Assembly: GCA_900708905.1 (NCBI GenBank)
Contig: CAADRB010000001.1
Span: 4,934,649 to 4,998,648, forward strand
Source: Hymenolepis diminuta
Taxonomy: Eukaryota > Platyhelminthes > Cestoda > Cyclophyllidea > Hymenolepididae
DNA: 64,000 nt
Direction: 5' to 3'
Below, one piece after another: positions 52,901 through 64,000 of this stretch. The position numbers and the translations under genes were made by a program. The notes beneath the pieces are model-generated. The model was not told the origin of the DNA. It searched no databases and saw only the letters and a program-made list of their open reading frames with translations. Position 1 is the first letter of the stretch. The number at the start of each line of letters is the position of its first letter.

Positions 52901-55900
52901 GACTTCATATTTTGACCACTTAAAAGTCCCCCCAGTTCTCTTACGCTAAAATTAGTTAAAATCATCAGGTGCTAGAGAGAACTACAAAGAAAACTTATGC
53001 AAAGTCATAGCTGAGCCAAATCGATCAAGAAGGCAAAGTATTCTTTTTTTGAACGAATTGTCATGACTGAAACCACCAATAATGTTGATTTCCGTCTCGA
53101 AAAGTGTAAACCAAACCTCAAGGGAATTCAAGCGAAAACGACGAGATGTAAAGCTACCAAATGTAAGCGAATTTTCTCAGAAAAGAAAGGAGACATCCAA
53201 TGACCAATTTCCGGATGTTTAAGTCATTTACAAAAAACGCCGCATATTGGAAATATCAACTTCACTGTTAACATACGATTAAATGAGTTTCTTCAAAAGA
53301 TCTATTAAAAAAGAAACAGAACATATTCTTTCGAGCTGAAAAGTGAAGTGAAAATCCCAAACACCATGGACTAAACTTCCCCACATTTTCCCCAAATCAT
53401 TTCCTACACTTTCATTACATTCGTGAATATTTTGCATCCACTAAGTGCAAATACCTATGTACTTTTAAATTCATTTTGCTTCCATCAATGTAGTCAATGT
53501 TTAATTGATTTTAAATCGTAATTACTGTATTATGAATAGCGAGAGCGGATATATTTGACCGTCTCGCTTTTTATTTTCTTAAATTTCGTAACCAGACGTG
53601 ATTATGTGCGTCAGTAATTTAATATATATTCGGAGGATTGGGGAAAAGCGCGTTATGCAACAATTCCTCGCCTAGTCACTAACTACAAATTACATGTTTA
53701 CCAGAGCAGTGGAAATATCACATAATTTTTCCCATGAACTAGACGATAAAACAACGTCTTCAAAGGTTTGGAATCTGTCCTTGTGTCTCATGCTAATTAA
53801 ATGCGATCTCTATGTGATTGTTTAAAATAGATGGGGATGTCATTGGGCTTTTGTTAGTTGCCAGCTGAATGCATGTATCTTATAAGTAAAAGATCTAACT
53901 CCGTCGAATATTGGAACAAGAAATGCCCCTCTAAGTGACAACTTGAATAGAGTGGCTATAACTTAGGAATTAAACATGCTAAGTTATTGCCCTTCTAAGC
54001 ATCTACCAACTTCATTAAAATAAAATAGAAGATGTAGGAAGATCATTGTTGAGTCCCCTTATTTTGGAAGAAAAAAGCAAAAAGGAAAAGCTGAAATAGT
54101 GGCTAGGTAGAATAGAGTAAGAATAAATGAGAGTAAGATAAGAGGTAAAAAAGTGATAAAGGAGAACGAGCAATGGACTGAACAAAGTGAAGCTCAGTAC
54201 GGAGTAAGCAGAAGACTGAGGAAAATTTGAGTTAATCTTCGTTAAGGGACAAGATCGCTACAAAATCTTACTAAAAATTCTTCTCTTTACTCATATTAAC
54301 TAGTATAAATGGCGACTAGAACCATAAGCCAGGTCATTCAATTCAAATATGAACCTATATATAAAGAGACACTTCGAGAACCTAGACAAGCAGAATGTGA
54401 TATATAAAATACGGGTCTAAAGCAGTATACGCAAAAATTCAATGCAACTACATTAACAGGAAGTACAATTAGCATTGGCAAATCTGACTTAAATTCTGAA
54501 AGTTTGGTGAAGTGTTTGCCTCCAATTCCTTATCTTTCTCTATTTTCCCGTCTCGCTCTCACTCGATAAACCACCTTACTACCCTTATAAGTCTCCGCGA
54601 ACTTCATTATAGCAAAATAGAAAACAAATATTTTATTACGAGTGATCACTGAGAGAAGGTACCAGCTTGCTAACTATTAAACTGAAAAGTAGCTAAGTGA
54701 AACAGAGTAGAGCTCAATATGCCGAGGTAAGAATAACTAGGATAAATTAATAAGGAGTCTGAGGGAAAAGGAATAAATTCACAGGCAAAATAGACTAAGG
54801 CTCAATATGGAGTAGGTAGGAGACTGAGGACAGCAACATACGAATTAAGATGACTCAATGAAAAACTTTTAACTAGAAAGCAAAGAGGGTTAATCTTTAA
54901 AGAGATCGGCAAAGATGATGAGAAACGCTTCAGAGGGAATCAAGAATGAAACACCTACCTCATTCTAAACCCTGGACCTAACCTTAAAACATATTGCCAC
55001 TGACTGATACACTTTAAGCCATCATTAAATAAGTATGGCGATATCAATGACATCATATCAGACTCACAAATGTGGATAGGGTAATCCAACTCCCGATCTT
55101 CTGAGAGCAGGATCACCATCATCAACTAAGCCCTGACCAATACCACCACCGGCAGCAGCATTTTCAGCCGCTCTTCGAGCAGATCTACGTCGGGATGAGG
55201 AAGATGAAGAAGCGGAAACTAGGAAGAAGCGAACACAACAGAAGACTAGAACAAGGAAGGCAGCTGTACCCAGAGCACCGCCCAGGATGGCGTAGAATCG
55301 ATTCGAGTTAGCCGCTGCATTGGCTACAACTTCAGCGTTGCGAATTTCGGCGAGTTGACCGCAGGACAGAAGGGCTCCGCCACCTGCGACGTGAGTATAG
55401 ACCGTGGAATCGGCTTTGAAACAGGTGTGGCATTCTACTTGATCATCATTCTCTGAAAGAGAGCAAGAAGACGACGTTATTAGATATGAATACATGTGAT
55501 ATTGGGCAACTTGAGAGGAGATGCGTTATCAGTAGAAGAGAGAAGAGTAACAAGTTACAGCACATATCACTTAACTATTTGTTTAAAAGGTTAACTGCTA
55601 ATTGAGTACTTGTGTATGGTGATTTAATCTGCTTAAGAATAAATCTGGAAAATAAGAAAAGCGATGACAAGGCCCTTATAAATAAATCGGTGCAACTATT
55701 CACTCTGCACCAATTCAGCAAAATCGCTGAATTGCATTTAAAATGGGATGAAAAGAAACATGACAACGTCAACTGATGAACTTGAATTCTAAGAAACAAA
55801 TCTAGTGAGATAAAGCGTCCAGATTTCTAAGCCATAAAAAAGACAACCGTTTCAATTATCTGAAATGATCATTATGGAATCAATTTTAAATAATTAAAAA

Positions 55901-58900
55901 TCACTTAAAGAAAATTAGCAACAGTTATGAGATCTATCTTTCTAATGAGGTATATGAAATACCAGGTCACGAGATCAATGCCCATCGATGGTCATACTGT
56001 GGTGTAGGTGTCCAACAGCCCTGGTTAACTCTGACAAACAAGGAGGGTAGCGGATTGTGAGTTTCCCGTAAGAGCGCCTCAAGGGTAAATTTGCTCTAAG
56101 CAAGTCAAGTGTTGTGAACACTAATGAATCTAAAAGGGAAACATTATCAGAATGGATAGAACTTATGAGCCAAAATCCAATCGCTCCCATTAATGAATGT
56201 TCCAGATGCCTCATTAAAATTCAGTTACGAAATAAGCTATATTCAGATGTAAAATGAGAATAAATTGAGTCAAATATTTCCACTATAATGAAAACATTCT
56301 ATCGAGTTTTTTTATTATAGGGACATATTTATTGAGATGGAATGACCGAAAACGCCCAATTTATCAAAAGGTCGTGAAACTGTAAATATTGTGGACATGA
56401 AACTCGCTTGGGAAGTTTAGGTGTTTAAATTCCGAAATTCAGAAAAATAGAAATATGAACAGAGAACCATACTCATTATGTCAAAAAGGATACAACCTAA
56501 TGAATCCGCAACGCAAATGAAGTAAAATTATTGACATCCAGAATTTACCCCTCCCCAGTGTAAACCTTGTTGAACCATTTCAAGTCCCTAACCTCAAATG
56601 TTCTCTAATGATTAAAAAGTAACTTCTGTCATGATATTGACAATAACAAAAACAACAAAAGCGGAGGAAGTCACTTTTCGTTATTCCTTTTGATATTACT
56701 AGCCAACTGATTCTATTTTGTGTTAAAATGAACACTTTCTTCACCAACCCCAAGCTATTTAAAATATAAATTAAAGGAGATTCAAATTCGAAATAATTCA
56801 TATATGAGCAATTCCTATATCAGCTGAAACTAAACAGATCAAACGACAGACTGTGCTGAATGTAAACTATGTATTAGTGCTTTTCTACTAACGTTAATTT
56901 TCCTTAAATGAGGAGCGTTACTACTAGCACTCACAGTAATATCAAAGAAAATTCACCATTATTAATTGTGATTGACAGAAAGTCCAATAAGAGATAAAGG
57001 GGAGATCAAAAATATACTGAGACCAACATCAAAGAACCAGAGAGTCTTACTTCATTTAATTTTTGGGTTCGAGTTCTACAATATTTATTAGACGGACGAC
57101 TCGCTTTTCGTGACCTGGATTGCTGCTAATGCCTGTCTAGATGTTCAGCGCTTATTGATCAGTTTTTTAATCAAGAAGGGTAGGTACTGGCACTTCTTTT
57201 CGTTTATTCTTCAAATATTTGAGGTAAATTGTTCTACATGCAATTCACCAGCTTACAGTTTTAATAACATGAGGACCATAATAAACTCCTCTCCAATAAA
57301 CCACTGTGCGATTTCAGTTACAAACATTAATTACTATTGCCAAGGGAGATTTCAATGAAGTCTGTGCATGCAAGGATCGTGACTCATTGAATTTATTGGC
57401 ATTTACATTGGAGGGATAGATTCACGTACATAGAAACACCCAAACACAAGACATTTAATTACAAGAAAGTTACACCATCACTTTTATTAGAGATGCCACG
57501 GCGGGATAAATTTGCATAAATTCATTTCAAGGTTGCGAGGGGTGGCATCAATGAAAATTGTATTCATTTGAAAACAATTATTAAAAAATTGGCAAGGAAT
57601 TTAGACCGAGAAAAAAACATCGTTCACGAGCCTGCTTCAGTTTTGACTGTCGTAAGATTACTACCCAAATTGAAATTAAATGCCTTAAATTGTATCTACT
57701 AGGATGGCCTTTGGCTAGCCGAGGAGACAGATGGGTGGTCAATCAGATCTGGATACGTTAGGGATAATGAACTATGACTCACGACCCTAAGAGTAAGGTT
57801 TGGACTTAGAAATTGAGGCCAGGATGTAAAGAGCTATGTCCATTAAGTAACAAGCGTACAGTCTAAGAATAGCTTCACGACAGTAATAATAAAGATTATC
57901 TGAAACTTTAACTAGCATGCAATAAATAATAGCAAAGGGAATGTTAGGTGAGTAAAATTCGTACACACTGACTCAAACTTCTGCGTGTCAAAAAGGTCAA
58001 ATGACAATTTTTTAATCGGATATTAAATGTGTCAGCTCTCGATAGACTCTCTTTATTACAACCCAGGTTCCATTCGCTCAGTATTGACGTTTTCAGCATT
58101 CCCTTCCAATCCACAGTACTTATACCTACTCCTTCCCTACTCTCTCATCTCACTACGTTTGTCAATTGCGCACTTCTCCAACTCAGTCTTTGGTCTTCCC
58201 ATTCCAATGTTGTAAGGGGATTTCTACACTAACTTTATAGTCTAACTTTCAAGGTAGCTTTACTGATAGAATAAGCGCTAATTTATGTCAATATTTAGTA
58301 CCATGCGTTTTAATATATCTGAGTTGAACCGGTAACGAATTCAGTTAACAATGGGTAGTACTGATAAAAGATTTGGGCCATAATAAAACTAACGAAAATT
58401 GGGGAAAAATATAAAACCTACATGATAAATGAAAATATGAAATATGCTAATTAAAGTTTGTAAAAAGTTATTACCAAAAAAAAAACAAATCAATCTTAAT
58501 GGAGAATGAGAATACTAAACAACTTTTTAGAGGGGTTACTGGGTAGTAGTAAGTAAATAACTGTTTCAGTTATTCTTAGCTTTAAATGCTCCAAATCACA
58601 TAAAAGGAATGATAAGGGCGTCAAATTCAATGCTAACATATTAAAATCTATATTACTCAATCCTCTAGATGTCTTTTTAAGGCGAAATATATTAATTTAC
58701 CACAAAATACCAGCATGTATAGTCCAGTCAGAGAAGAGTAAAATAAAGAAAAAGGAAAATGCCAAGCTTCAAAGACCAAATTCGCCAACACCGTTTCAAA
58801 CATTATTACCCAAAAAGCTATGCATCGGCTTATATCATTAATATAACATAAAATTGACGGGACGAATAGTATTGGTAAAAAGAATCTCGAAAAAAAATAA

Positions 58901-60618
58901 CTACCGTGAAGACACCAATCAAGTGGGGAAGAGGCCAAGTTGACATACCCTTTTCACACAAATTCCTGGTGATTCGCATGATTTGATAATAGTAATGAAA
59001 ATTTTAAATACAACAGATAATTACGGCTGAGAAAACATTAACGATCCGTGAACGGAAATTTAGGTGAACAATTAATCCGATGTAAATTCATGCAAAGATT
59101 GAGATGATTGTGACCCAATGAGATAATCAAAGACAGAGGTAGTCGGTTATGACAGAGCGGAGATGAGCAGATATGAGGCAAATGGCCAATTACTCTCACC
59201 GTTCGTAATCTTTATGCTTCTTGGCCCTTATTTTCATCTTTCATAAATGTTACAGACTCCAAGTCCTTAATTATTTGCTTACCTTATCTGTAAGATGCTC
59301 CTTAATAAATATCTATTTAGATCACGCTACTCTACAGTATCATAAAGTTTCAAAAACCGGAAAAAAACCATTGTTTATTTAAGAATCAAGACTTCATTTT
59401 ATTGAACATATCTACATTTGGTAACCGTAAGTAAAGTGAAAATCATTAATGTGACCCCTCAGCGTCATCAAAATGAAAGTGAGATGAAAAGGTATTGGCG
59501 ATTTGACTGCAAACTGCTAGATATCAACAAGAATTAAGCGAAAAGAATGGCTAATAATTTACACGTAATCACATCATCCAGACTTTCCAAATGATGAAAT
59601 AAATCCAGTGACATCTGTTCATATAATCATGTCTATCTTACAGCTACTCTGCTAACAAAATAGATGTATTCAGTCCATTTTAATAGAGATGAGTTCATAT
59701 TCATAATTAGGCAACCTTGGGTCACTAAACACTCCCAAGATTTAGTGTAAATCTCTGAGTACGAATGACGCTACAGCTTCAAATCATTCATAAACTAATC
59801 AATCAGTTTCGGAATTACACTCTACACTTTTATAGACATAGGCACCAAATAACAACTCGAACTCATAAATTTATGTTTCATGATTGAAACCTTTAAAGTT
59901 CAACATCTTGTACTTACAGTGAACCTAATAGTATAATTAAATCGATTTCGTACTCTTTAGGTGCTTCCATTAGATCAAAGAGATCAAGGTTACAATCGGT
60001 AAACTTGTAAAAAAACATACAATAGTCCCTTTAATTATTTGACAGAGCAAAAATTCGGTTCCTAAAGTGACTAAAACTTGCACAACTTTAGCAGTTCCGA
60101 AGTACAAATGCATGGGGAAAAACAAAAAGGAAAACTAAAATCATATAATATAAAGAGGAAAATATCCTAAATAAAAAGCTAAAGTAAGAAAGCTAAAAAA
60201 GACTTAAATTACTTATAAAATGTACATATATAGGGCAGAGACGTAAGTTCAGCCCTATATATACGACAAAATATACAACGAAAAGAATTACTCTTGCAGG
60301 AGAAAAAAAGACGGCCCAACAGACCAAACGCTTTTCTGGTACAATCGCATTTCCGAATGCGCATGTGCGTTGGTTTAATAGGTTCCGGCGAAAAAGTTCC
60401 CTCAATTTCTGGCCAATGAAGCGCGGTTATAGGGAGGTCAGTAGAATTCAAACAGAACTCGCGCATTGCAACATCTCTTGGAGGATGAGAGACAGCAGGA
60501 TATTTAAGACGTCGAAGTTCTCTAGGACCAGGATAGCAAGGTTCCACCGAACAAACGGACCATTCAGTCCATTCACACCAAGTATAAGGCCAACTCATTA
60601 GTAATATAATATCGGCCA
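50000..60618 (-). CDS. single-pass membrane protein, TSP1-like ectodomain, two PPxY motifs (5' end missing)
   Basis: Three exons join in frame: 60618-60292, 55452-55068 and 50399-50000, encoding about 370 aa. Introns are 4.84 and 4.67 kb (donors gtaatt and gtgagt, acceptors tctctttcag and tttatcttag). Exon A opens phase 1 with VADIILLMSWPY, probably the end of a signal peptide begun in an unresolved upstream exon. It continues with WCEWTEWSVCSVEPC, a thrombospondin type 1-like start, and KCDC. Exon B adds a CHTC motif, a membrane helix (about residues 162-190) and a poly-Ser/Arg stretch. Exon C is a Pro-rich tail with LPPAYKDV and PPPSYQEV, two WW-domain ligands typical of proteins bound by NEDD4-type ligases. 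Layout recalls Shisa/WBP1/VOPP1 proteins, but their family match is not shown. Likely a surface or endosomal adaptor (inference). Confidence 0.7.
54185..54840 (+). repeat. purine-rich interspersed units in intron
   Basis: Three diverged copies of an agctcaatatggagtagg-like unit occur near 54190, 54710 and 54795. Two are followed by agactgagga. They lie in a G/A-rich part of the second large intron of the membrane-protein gene. The copies are about 30-50 bases and imperfect. Confidence 0.45.
55964..56013 (+). repeat. tRNA-like SINE head fragment in intron
   Basis: GGTCACGAGATCAATGCCCA (55965-55984) and the following tggtgtaggtg resemble 49119-49160. It even keeps GGTCACGAG, the tRNA-Met T-arm sequence. 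No A box is seen on its left, so this is a partial copy. It lies in the 4.84-kb intron of the membrane-protein gene. Confidence 0.4.
57960..58230 (+). repeat. SINE-like body/tail copy in intron
   Basis: 58051-58094 matches 49300-49343 at 36 of 44 positions, followed in both places by a C/T-rich region of about 100 bases. This confirms a dispersed family rather than shared low complexity. A head was not recognised; the left boundary could reach about 57700. Confidence 0.55.
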
Positions 60619-61168
60619 CTAAAATGGAAAAATGACTTAATTCAAAATACAACTCAAATAAAACATCAAAAAGAAAACAATCTTCACAAAATTACTAAAA
60701 GTGAACTGTGCAAAATTACCTTTGAAATGATAAGCAGTATAGGAAATAAAAACCCAGAAGCAAATAAAGTGAACAGGAGAAAATTTGAAAGTGATTGTTT
60801 GGTACGCCTTCACAGTATTAAATTAAACAAAATGTTTTTAAAGTGCGATCTAAAAATATTAAATTTTTATACACATTTATTAGCACATTTTGTTTTAAAT
60901 TTGTCCCAAATAAATTGCATTTTGTCATTCACAGTTAATGAAGAAATTTTTGTTTTTAAAACTGTATAAATAAAACAACAAAAGAAAATAAAATTTTTGT
61001 TTGTAAATAATATTTATAAACATTTGAAAATTTAGAATTTGTTTTCTAATTCACCGCGTTGTTTGTATTTGGCCTAGAACTCTTCATATTTTTAATTTGT
61101 TTTGTTGTTAAAGTGTGCTGATCGTCAACATCACGTCCTAGTATCCGCGTTTATATCAAACACGCAGG
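60619..61168. promoter_or_regulatory. head-to-head intergenic region, possible shared promoter
   Basis: The membrane-protein gene leaves to the left and PPP2R3C to the right from this 550-bp AT-rich interval. A minus-strand segment ending at a donor at 60720 (aaag|gtaatt) has the right phase to precede exon A and encodes hydrophobic sequence, but no in-frame ATG was found in it. It may be the missing signal-peptide exon. Confidence 0.35.
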
Positions 61169-64000
61169 ATGTTCAAGCCAATAGTTACTGATCCTATTCA
61201 TCTTGAAGAATTATTTACTAAGGCAAGTGTAGTTCGATTACCCAACGGTGAAATTCAGAATACCAACAACACTTTGCTTGCTCAGAAGGTTAGGGATGAA
61301 GCCAGGGCTTCCTTGTTGGAAGCTAAGAGTGCCGAGCTCCTTGATAATGAGGATTTAGCTGCAAGTATTCTATTGCACCTTACCTTGATTTTAACAGGAT
61401 CTTTGGAATATTCTCGAGAAATACAAGGATGCTTCCGTTGATAAGGGAAAAAGTTTTATTACGTATCCCAACTTCCTGAAGGCTAAGGAGGAGGTCTGCC
61501 TTAAGGCCAAGTATATTTTTGTATATTTATTGCATTTATTTAATTTTATTTACTTGACTTATTCTCTTTCACCTAGGCGATACTTCACTGCTACAATATT
61601 CGCCAAACTCTGCCATGGAGAGCGCTTTTCTCGCGTAAACATTCTAAGCTTTTTCAACTACGTCATGAAAACTGTCTGGCTTCAGCAAACTCGAATTGGA
61701 ATTTCCCTCTACGATGCTCATGGCGATGGTTATCTTCGAGAAGGCGATCTCGAAAACTACATATCAGAATTAATCCCTTCTCTTTGTAAAGTAAGTCCCT
61801 TCATTATTTTTTATTGATGTGTTTATCCATTCGTGTTTTGATTCAATTATTATTCTTATGTCTCATATAAGTATCTGAAAAACAGTTTCATTGTATCTTT
61901 TATTCCTCTTCCTTGAGTGGATATTGGGTAGATATTTTAAACTTGTTTAAATGTATAATTAGGAATCCTCGTGTCTGTTAGAGATCCTAAAGTACACTGG
62001 ATTAAAAATCAGACCGATCTCAGATATCCTAGGATCTTCCTCTTTCCCTCTTTAATTTATCGCTTTCCTTTTAGGAAGAAGTAGTTAATTATTATCCTCG
62101 TGTGATAGGTGATTTCGGTTATTTGGTAAATTTGTGTAAATTTTTACAGAACTCTAGCTCCTATGAACTAAAATCCAAATTAGTCTCGGATGTGGTAAAA
62201 TAGGCAGCTTTTTTGCTGTTGTTGTTTTAAATGCTATTAATTAATTCATTTCCGCTATGTTAGGCTTGAAAGAATCAATCTCATTATTTGTCAAATATCA
62301 GAGTTGCCTATCATCGATATTGGCGTTTGAGAACAATTTACCTTTAGATTAAGTACTCCTATATTGTTGCTTCGAATTCATGATCAAGAGATTTTAAAGA
62401 CCAACAGAATAAATCGAAGGTCATCACAAAGTCATAAAATTTTAATTTTTATCGTCGAGGTATTGGCGAAATATGATGTCTTCAAAATTTATTACCTAAC
62501 AGATGGTAAAATCGGAAAAGTACCTATGGAAATATTTTATACGACATTCCGGATAGCTATCTTAGTCTACTTCCTATTCACTAGCAACTTGTGTGATGGA
62601 TTACACAAACAGTAATTTTTTAACTGTTACTGTGCAGCATCGAAAGCATTTGCTACCTTCTATCATTTCAAATAAATTATTTTCACTTCATTCGTGATTG
62701 CATTCACCTCATTCTTTACATAGATTTATTTTACTTCAGGATACTTCTTCACAAAGTTTGAGCTCTAAATCCCCTTCAACTGAATATGAGTTTTCATTGG
62801 TAAGGCTGATCCATGCCTGTCTCTAATTGCCAATGATGCTATTGGCTTCCCCCTTTTCGTTTAGCTCCATTTTTTCTATTGCTAAGATGGCTGTGTTCTG
62901 TGTCTTACAAGTCATTGGAAAACTGGATTTATTATTCAGTTTTTGCTTTTTCAGGATGCTCGTTTAAATAATCAGAAGCCTTCTGCCTCCCCGAAATTTC
63001 TAGAAATTGATTCTCAGGTAAAGTGGTCAGCTCTGTGTCCTTCAATTTATTGTCTTCCATCTCTGTCCAAATTCAGGTGCATGAGATTTTCTAAACCGGT
63101 GTTCATACTGGTTCATGGGTTCTTAGGTCATCTAATTAGAAGATTATCAGAGTCCAAGCCTCTCACCAAGGCCACTATGATGCTACTCTGTTCATGATGG
63201 GGTTTGGGAAACGCTTTCCTACACGAGCCTATGATTTATTATTATTATTGATTCGTCATCCTAAAGAAAAGCAAAGGCGCATGTTAATGATGAAAATATA
63301 TCAAAATTGTTCACAAAGATGCGAATTAATTAAGGAAATGTGCTTTTGTGATAATCCATCATCTTTGGCCTCGAACAACTGTGTCGATTACGTAGCATGT
63401 TCTTGAACACAAATAGCTGTAGATCTTCATAAACAATTACTTTTTAATCACTCCATACTTAAGGCTTAAGTTAAATCAGTCAAATTTTTATCTAAAATTT
63501 CTCACATATGGAAATTTGCTCCGTAATTTTTATTTATTCTTTTATCTTTCTCCAATCATTTTCTATTTGTTGTAAGTTCTATCATTTAAGTAATTGTACC
63601 TTTATTATGACCCCTTAATCAATTCCAGACTACTAAGCCTAAAACTATCGACCCCCTGAATTTTGAGGTAACTAGGTAGTATTAAGCTTTTTTTCCCTAT
63701 TCGTTTTTCCCCTATTCTCTGATCGTTCTGTGTCACCCTCAGTTGTTTTTCTCCTTGCTGTTTCTGTCGCAGGGATTTGTTTGTCGCATTTAATAAGTAT
63801 ACCTTTTCGAAGCTGTAAAAATAGATCAATGTACTTTTGTCGTTTGATTGTTTTTTCCTGTTTTCGTTCGATGACCTTGAATGTTGTAGCTGATCTTATC
63901 GATTAAATTTTAGACTGATGAGTCTTCGAATATAATTTCTCCAAAGCACGAGGTAAACTCAGAAATATTTACGAAAATTTGAGTGTTTTTTTGCTTTGTG
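61169..64000 (+). CDS. PPP2R3C: PP2A regulatory subunit B''-gamma, N-terminal part (continues past window)
   Basis: PPP2R3C (G5PR) is an EF-hand protein that targets PP2A/PP5 phosphatase. Secure exons are 61169-61360, 61398-61510 and 61577-61790, encoding 173 aa. Matches include SAELLDNEDLADLWNIL (human SRELLDNEELQNLWFLL), FTATIFAKL, NILSFFNYVMKTVWLQQTRI and the EF-hand loop DAHGDGYLREGD (148-159) followed by LENYISELIPSL. Intron 1 (37 bp) is GC-AG: gct|gcaagt, acceptor ttttaacag. The ATG at 61169 gives a shorter N-terminus than in human; an upstream exon is possible because cacgcag precedes it. Beyond the donor at 61791, the conserved KSFYSFYVCTAVRKFFFFLD region of homologues is not found before 64000. 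Only short non-conserved candidate exons appear, and the C-terminal half must lie outside. Confidence 0.9.
61361..61397 (+). other. GC-AG intron of PPP2R3C (37 bp)
   Basis: Donor GCT|GCAAGT is a perfect GC-donor consensus and the acceptor is ttttaacag. Splicing joins LLDNEDLA to DLWNILEKY, aligning without gap to the conserved human segment. Reading through instead breaks the match and soon meets a stop. Confidence 0.85.
62075..63952 (+). other. run of short phase-0 candidate exons in PPP2R3C
   Basis: Five segments are each bounded by a T-rich AG acceptor and a gta(a/g)-type or close donor, are open, and have lengths divisible by three: 62075-62194 (120 nt), 62740-62799 (60), 62955-63017 (63), 63629-63667 (39) and 63914-63952 (39). 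Four of the five have acceptors cag/tag directly followed by GAT or ACT. The peptides are rich in Ser, Pro, Lys, Asp and Glu, e.g. DTSSQSLSSKSPSTEYEFSL, TTKPKTIDPLNFE, TDESSNIISPKHE. They follow the phase-0 donor at 61791, so all can join the upstream frame or be skipped singly without frame change. Vertebrate PPP2R3C has nothing like them. No transcript evidence is available here. Confidence 0.5.

Noticed and set aside
58657..58938. 93-codon hydrophobic minus-strand frame in the membrane-protein intron
   Set aside because: T-rich composition produces hydrophobic residues; no splice signals in phase with exons A and B.
60209..60652. 147-codon reading frame taken as one exon of the membrane protein
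   Set aside because: It begins at a non-ATG upstream of an acceptor and runs past the donor at 60291; only 60292-60618 fits the splice phases.
62126..62149. 24-base intron (gtaaat...ttacag) splitting the 120-nt candidate exon
   Set aside because: Too short for normal splicing, divisible by three and free of stops, so read-through is simpler.

Overview
This is eukaryotic, AT-rich, gene-poor DNA carrying spliced genes with very short introns (31-90 bp) beside a few introns of 0.6-5 kb, plus decayed retroelements and short assembly gaps (runs of N at 1011, 38340-38343 and 42067-42078). Intron style, base composition and protein similarity fit an invertebrate, most likely a flatworm such as a tapeworm. 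The species cannot be fixed from the sequence alone, and flatworm is an inference.

Five protein genes can be supported. From left to right: (1) a small two-exon secreted protein (2443-2783, +); (2) folylpolyglutamate synthase FPGS, minus strand, 15 exons between 13755 and 6859, 520 aa, reconstructed end to end; (3) a UBE2D-class ubiquitin-conjugating enzyme, plus strand, five exons at 17383-17981, 149 aa; (4) a single-pass membrane protein with a TSP1-like ectodomain and two PPxY motifs in its tail, minus strand, exons at 60618-60292, 55452-55068 and 50399-50000, first exon unresolved; (5) the start of a PP2A regulatory subunit B''-gamma gene (PPP2R3C), plus strand from 61169 and running off the right edge. 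Genes 4 and 5 are head to head about 0.5 kb apart.

The rest is mostly mobile-element debris. There are degenerate Ty3/Gypsy pol pieces near 3150-3460, 19900-22420, 27690-27760 and perhaps 47500-47680; a probable solo LTR at 39244-39572; a family with a tRNA-Met-like head (49093, 55964) and related pyrimidine-rich tails (7790, 28710, 48338, 49270, 57960); and a GC-rich 0.22-kb coding-like element present twice (947-1168 and 38441-38664), one copy with an in-frame stop. About 23-27.6 kb, 30-38 kb and 39.6-48 kb show no convincing gene.

The most unusual observations are a run of short phase-0 exons of Ser/Pro/Lys-rich sequence in the PPP2R3C gene where its homologues have none; three GC-AG introns in two genes, each fixed by protein alignment; and the duplicated GC-rich element. 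The genes do not form a pathway: they are unrelated housekeeping and surface-protein loci.
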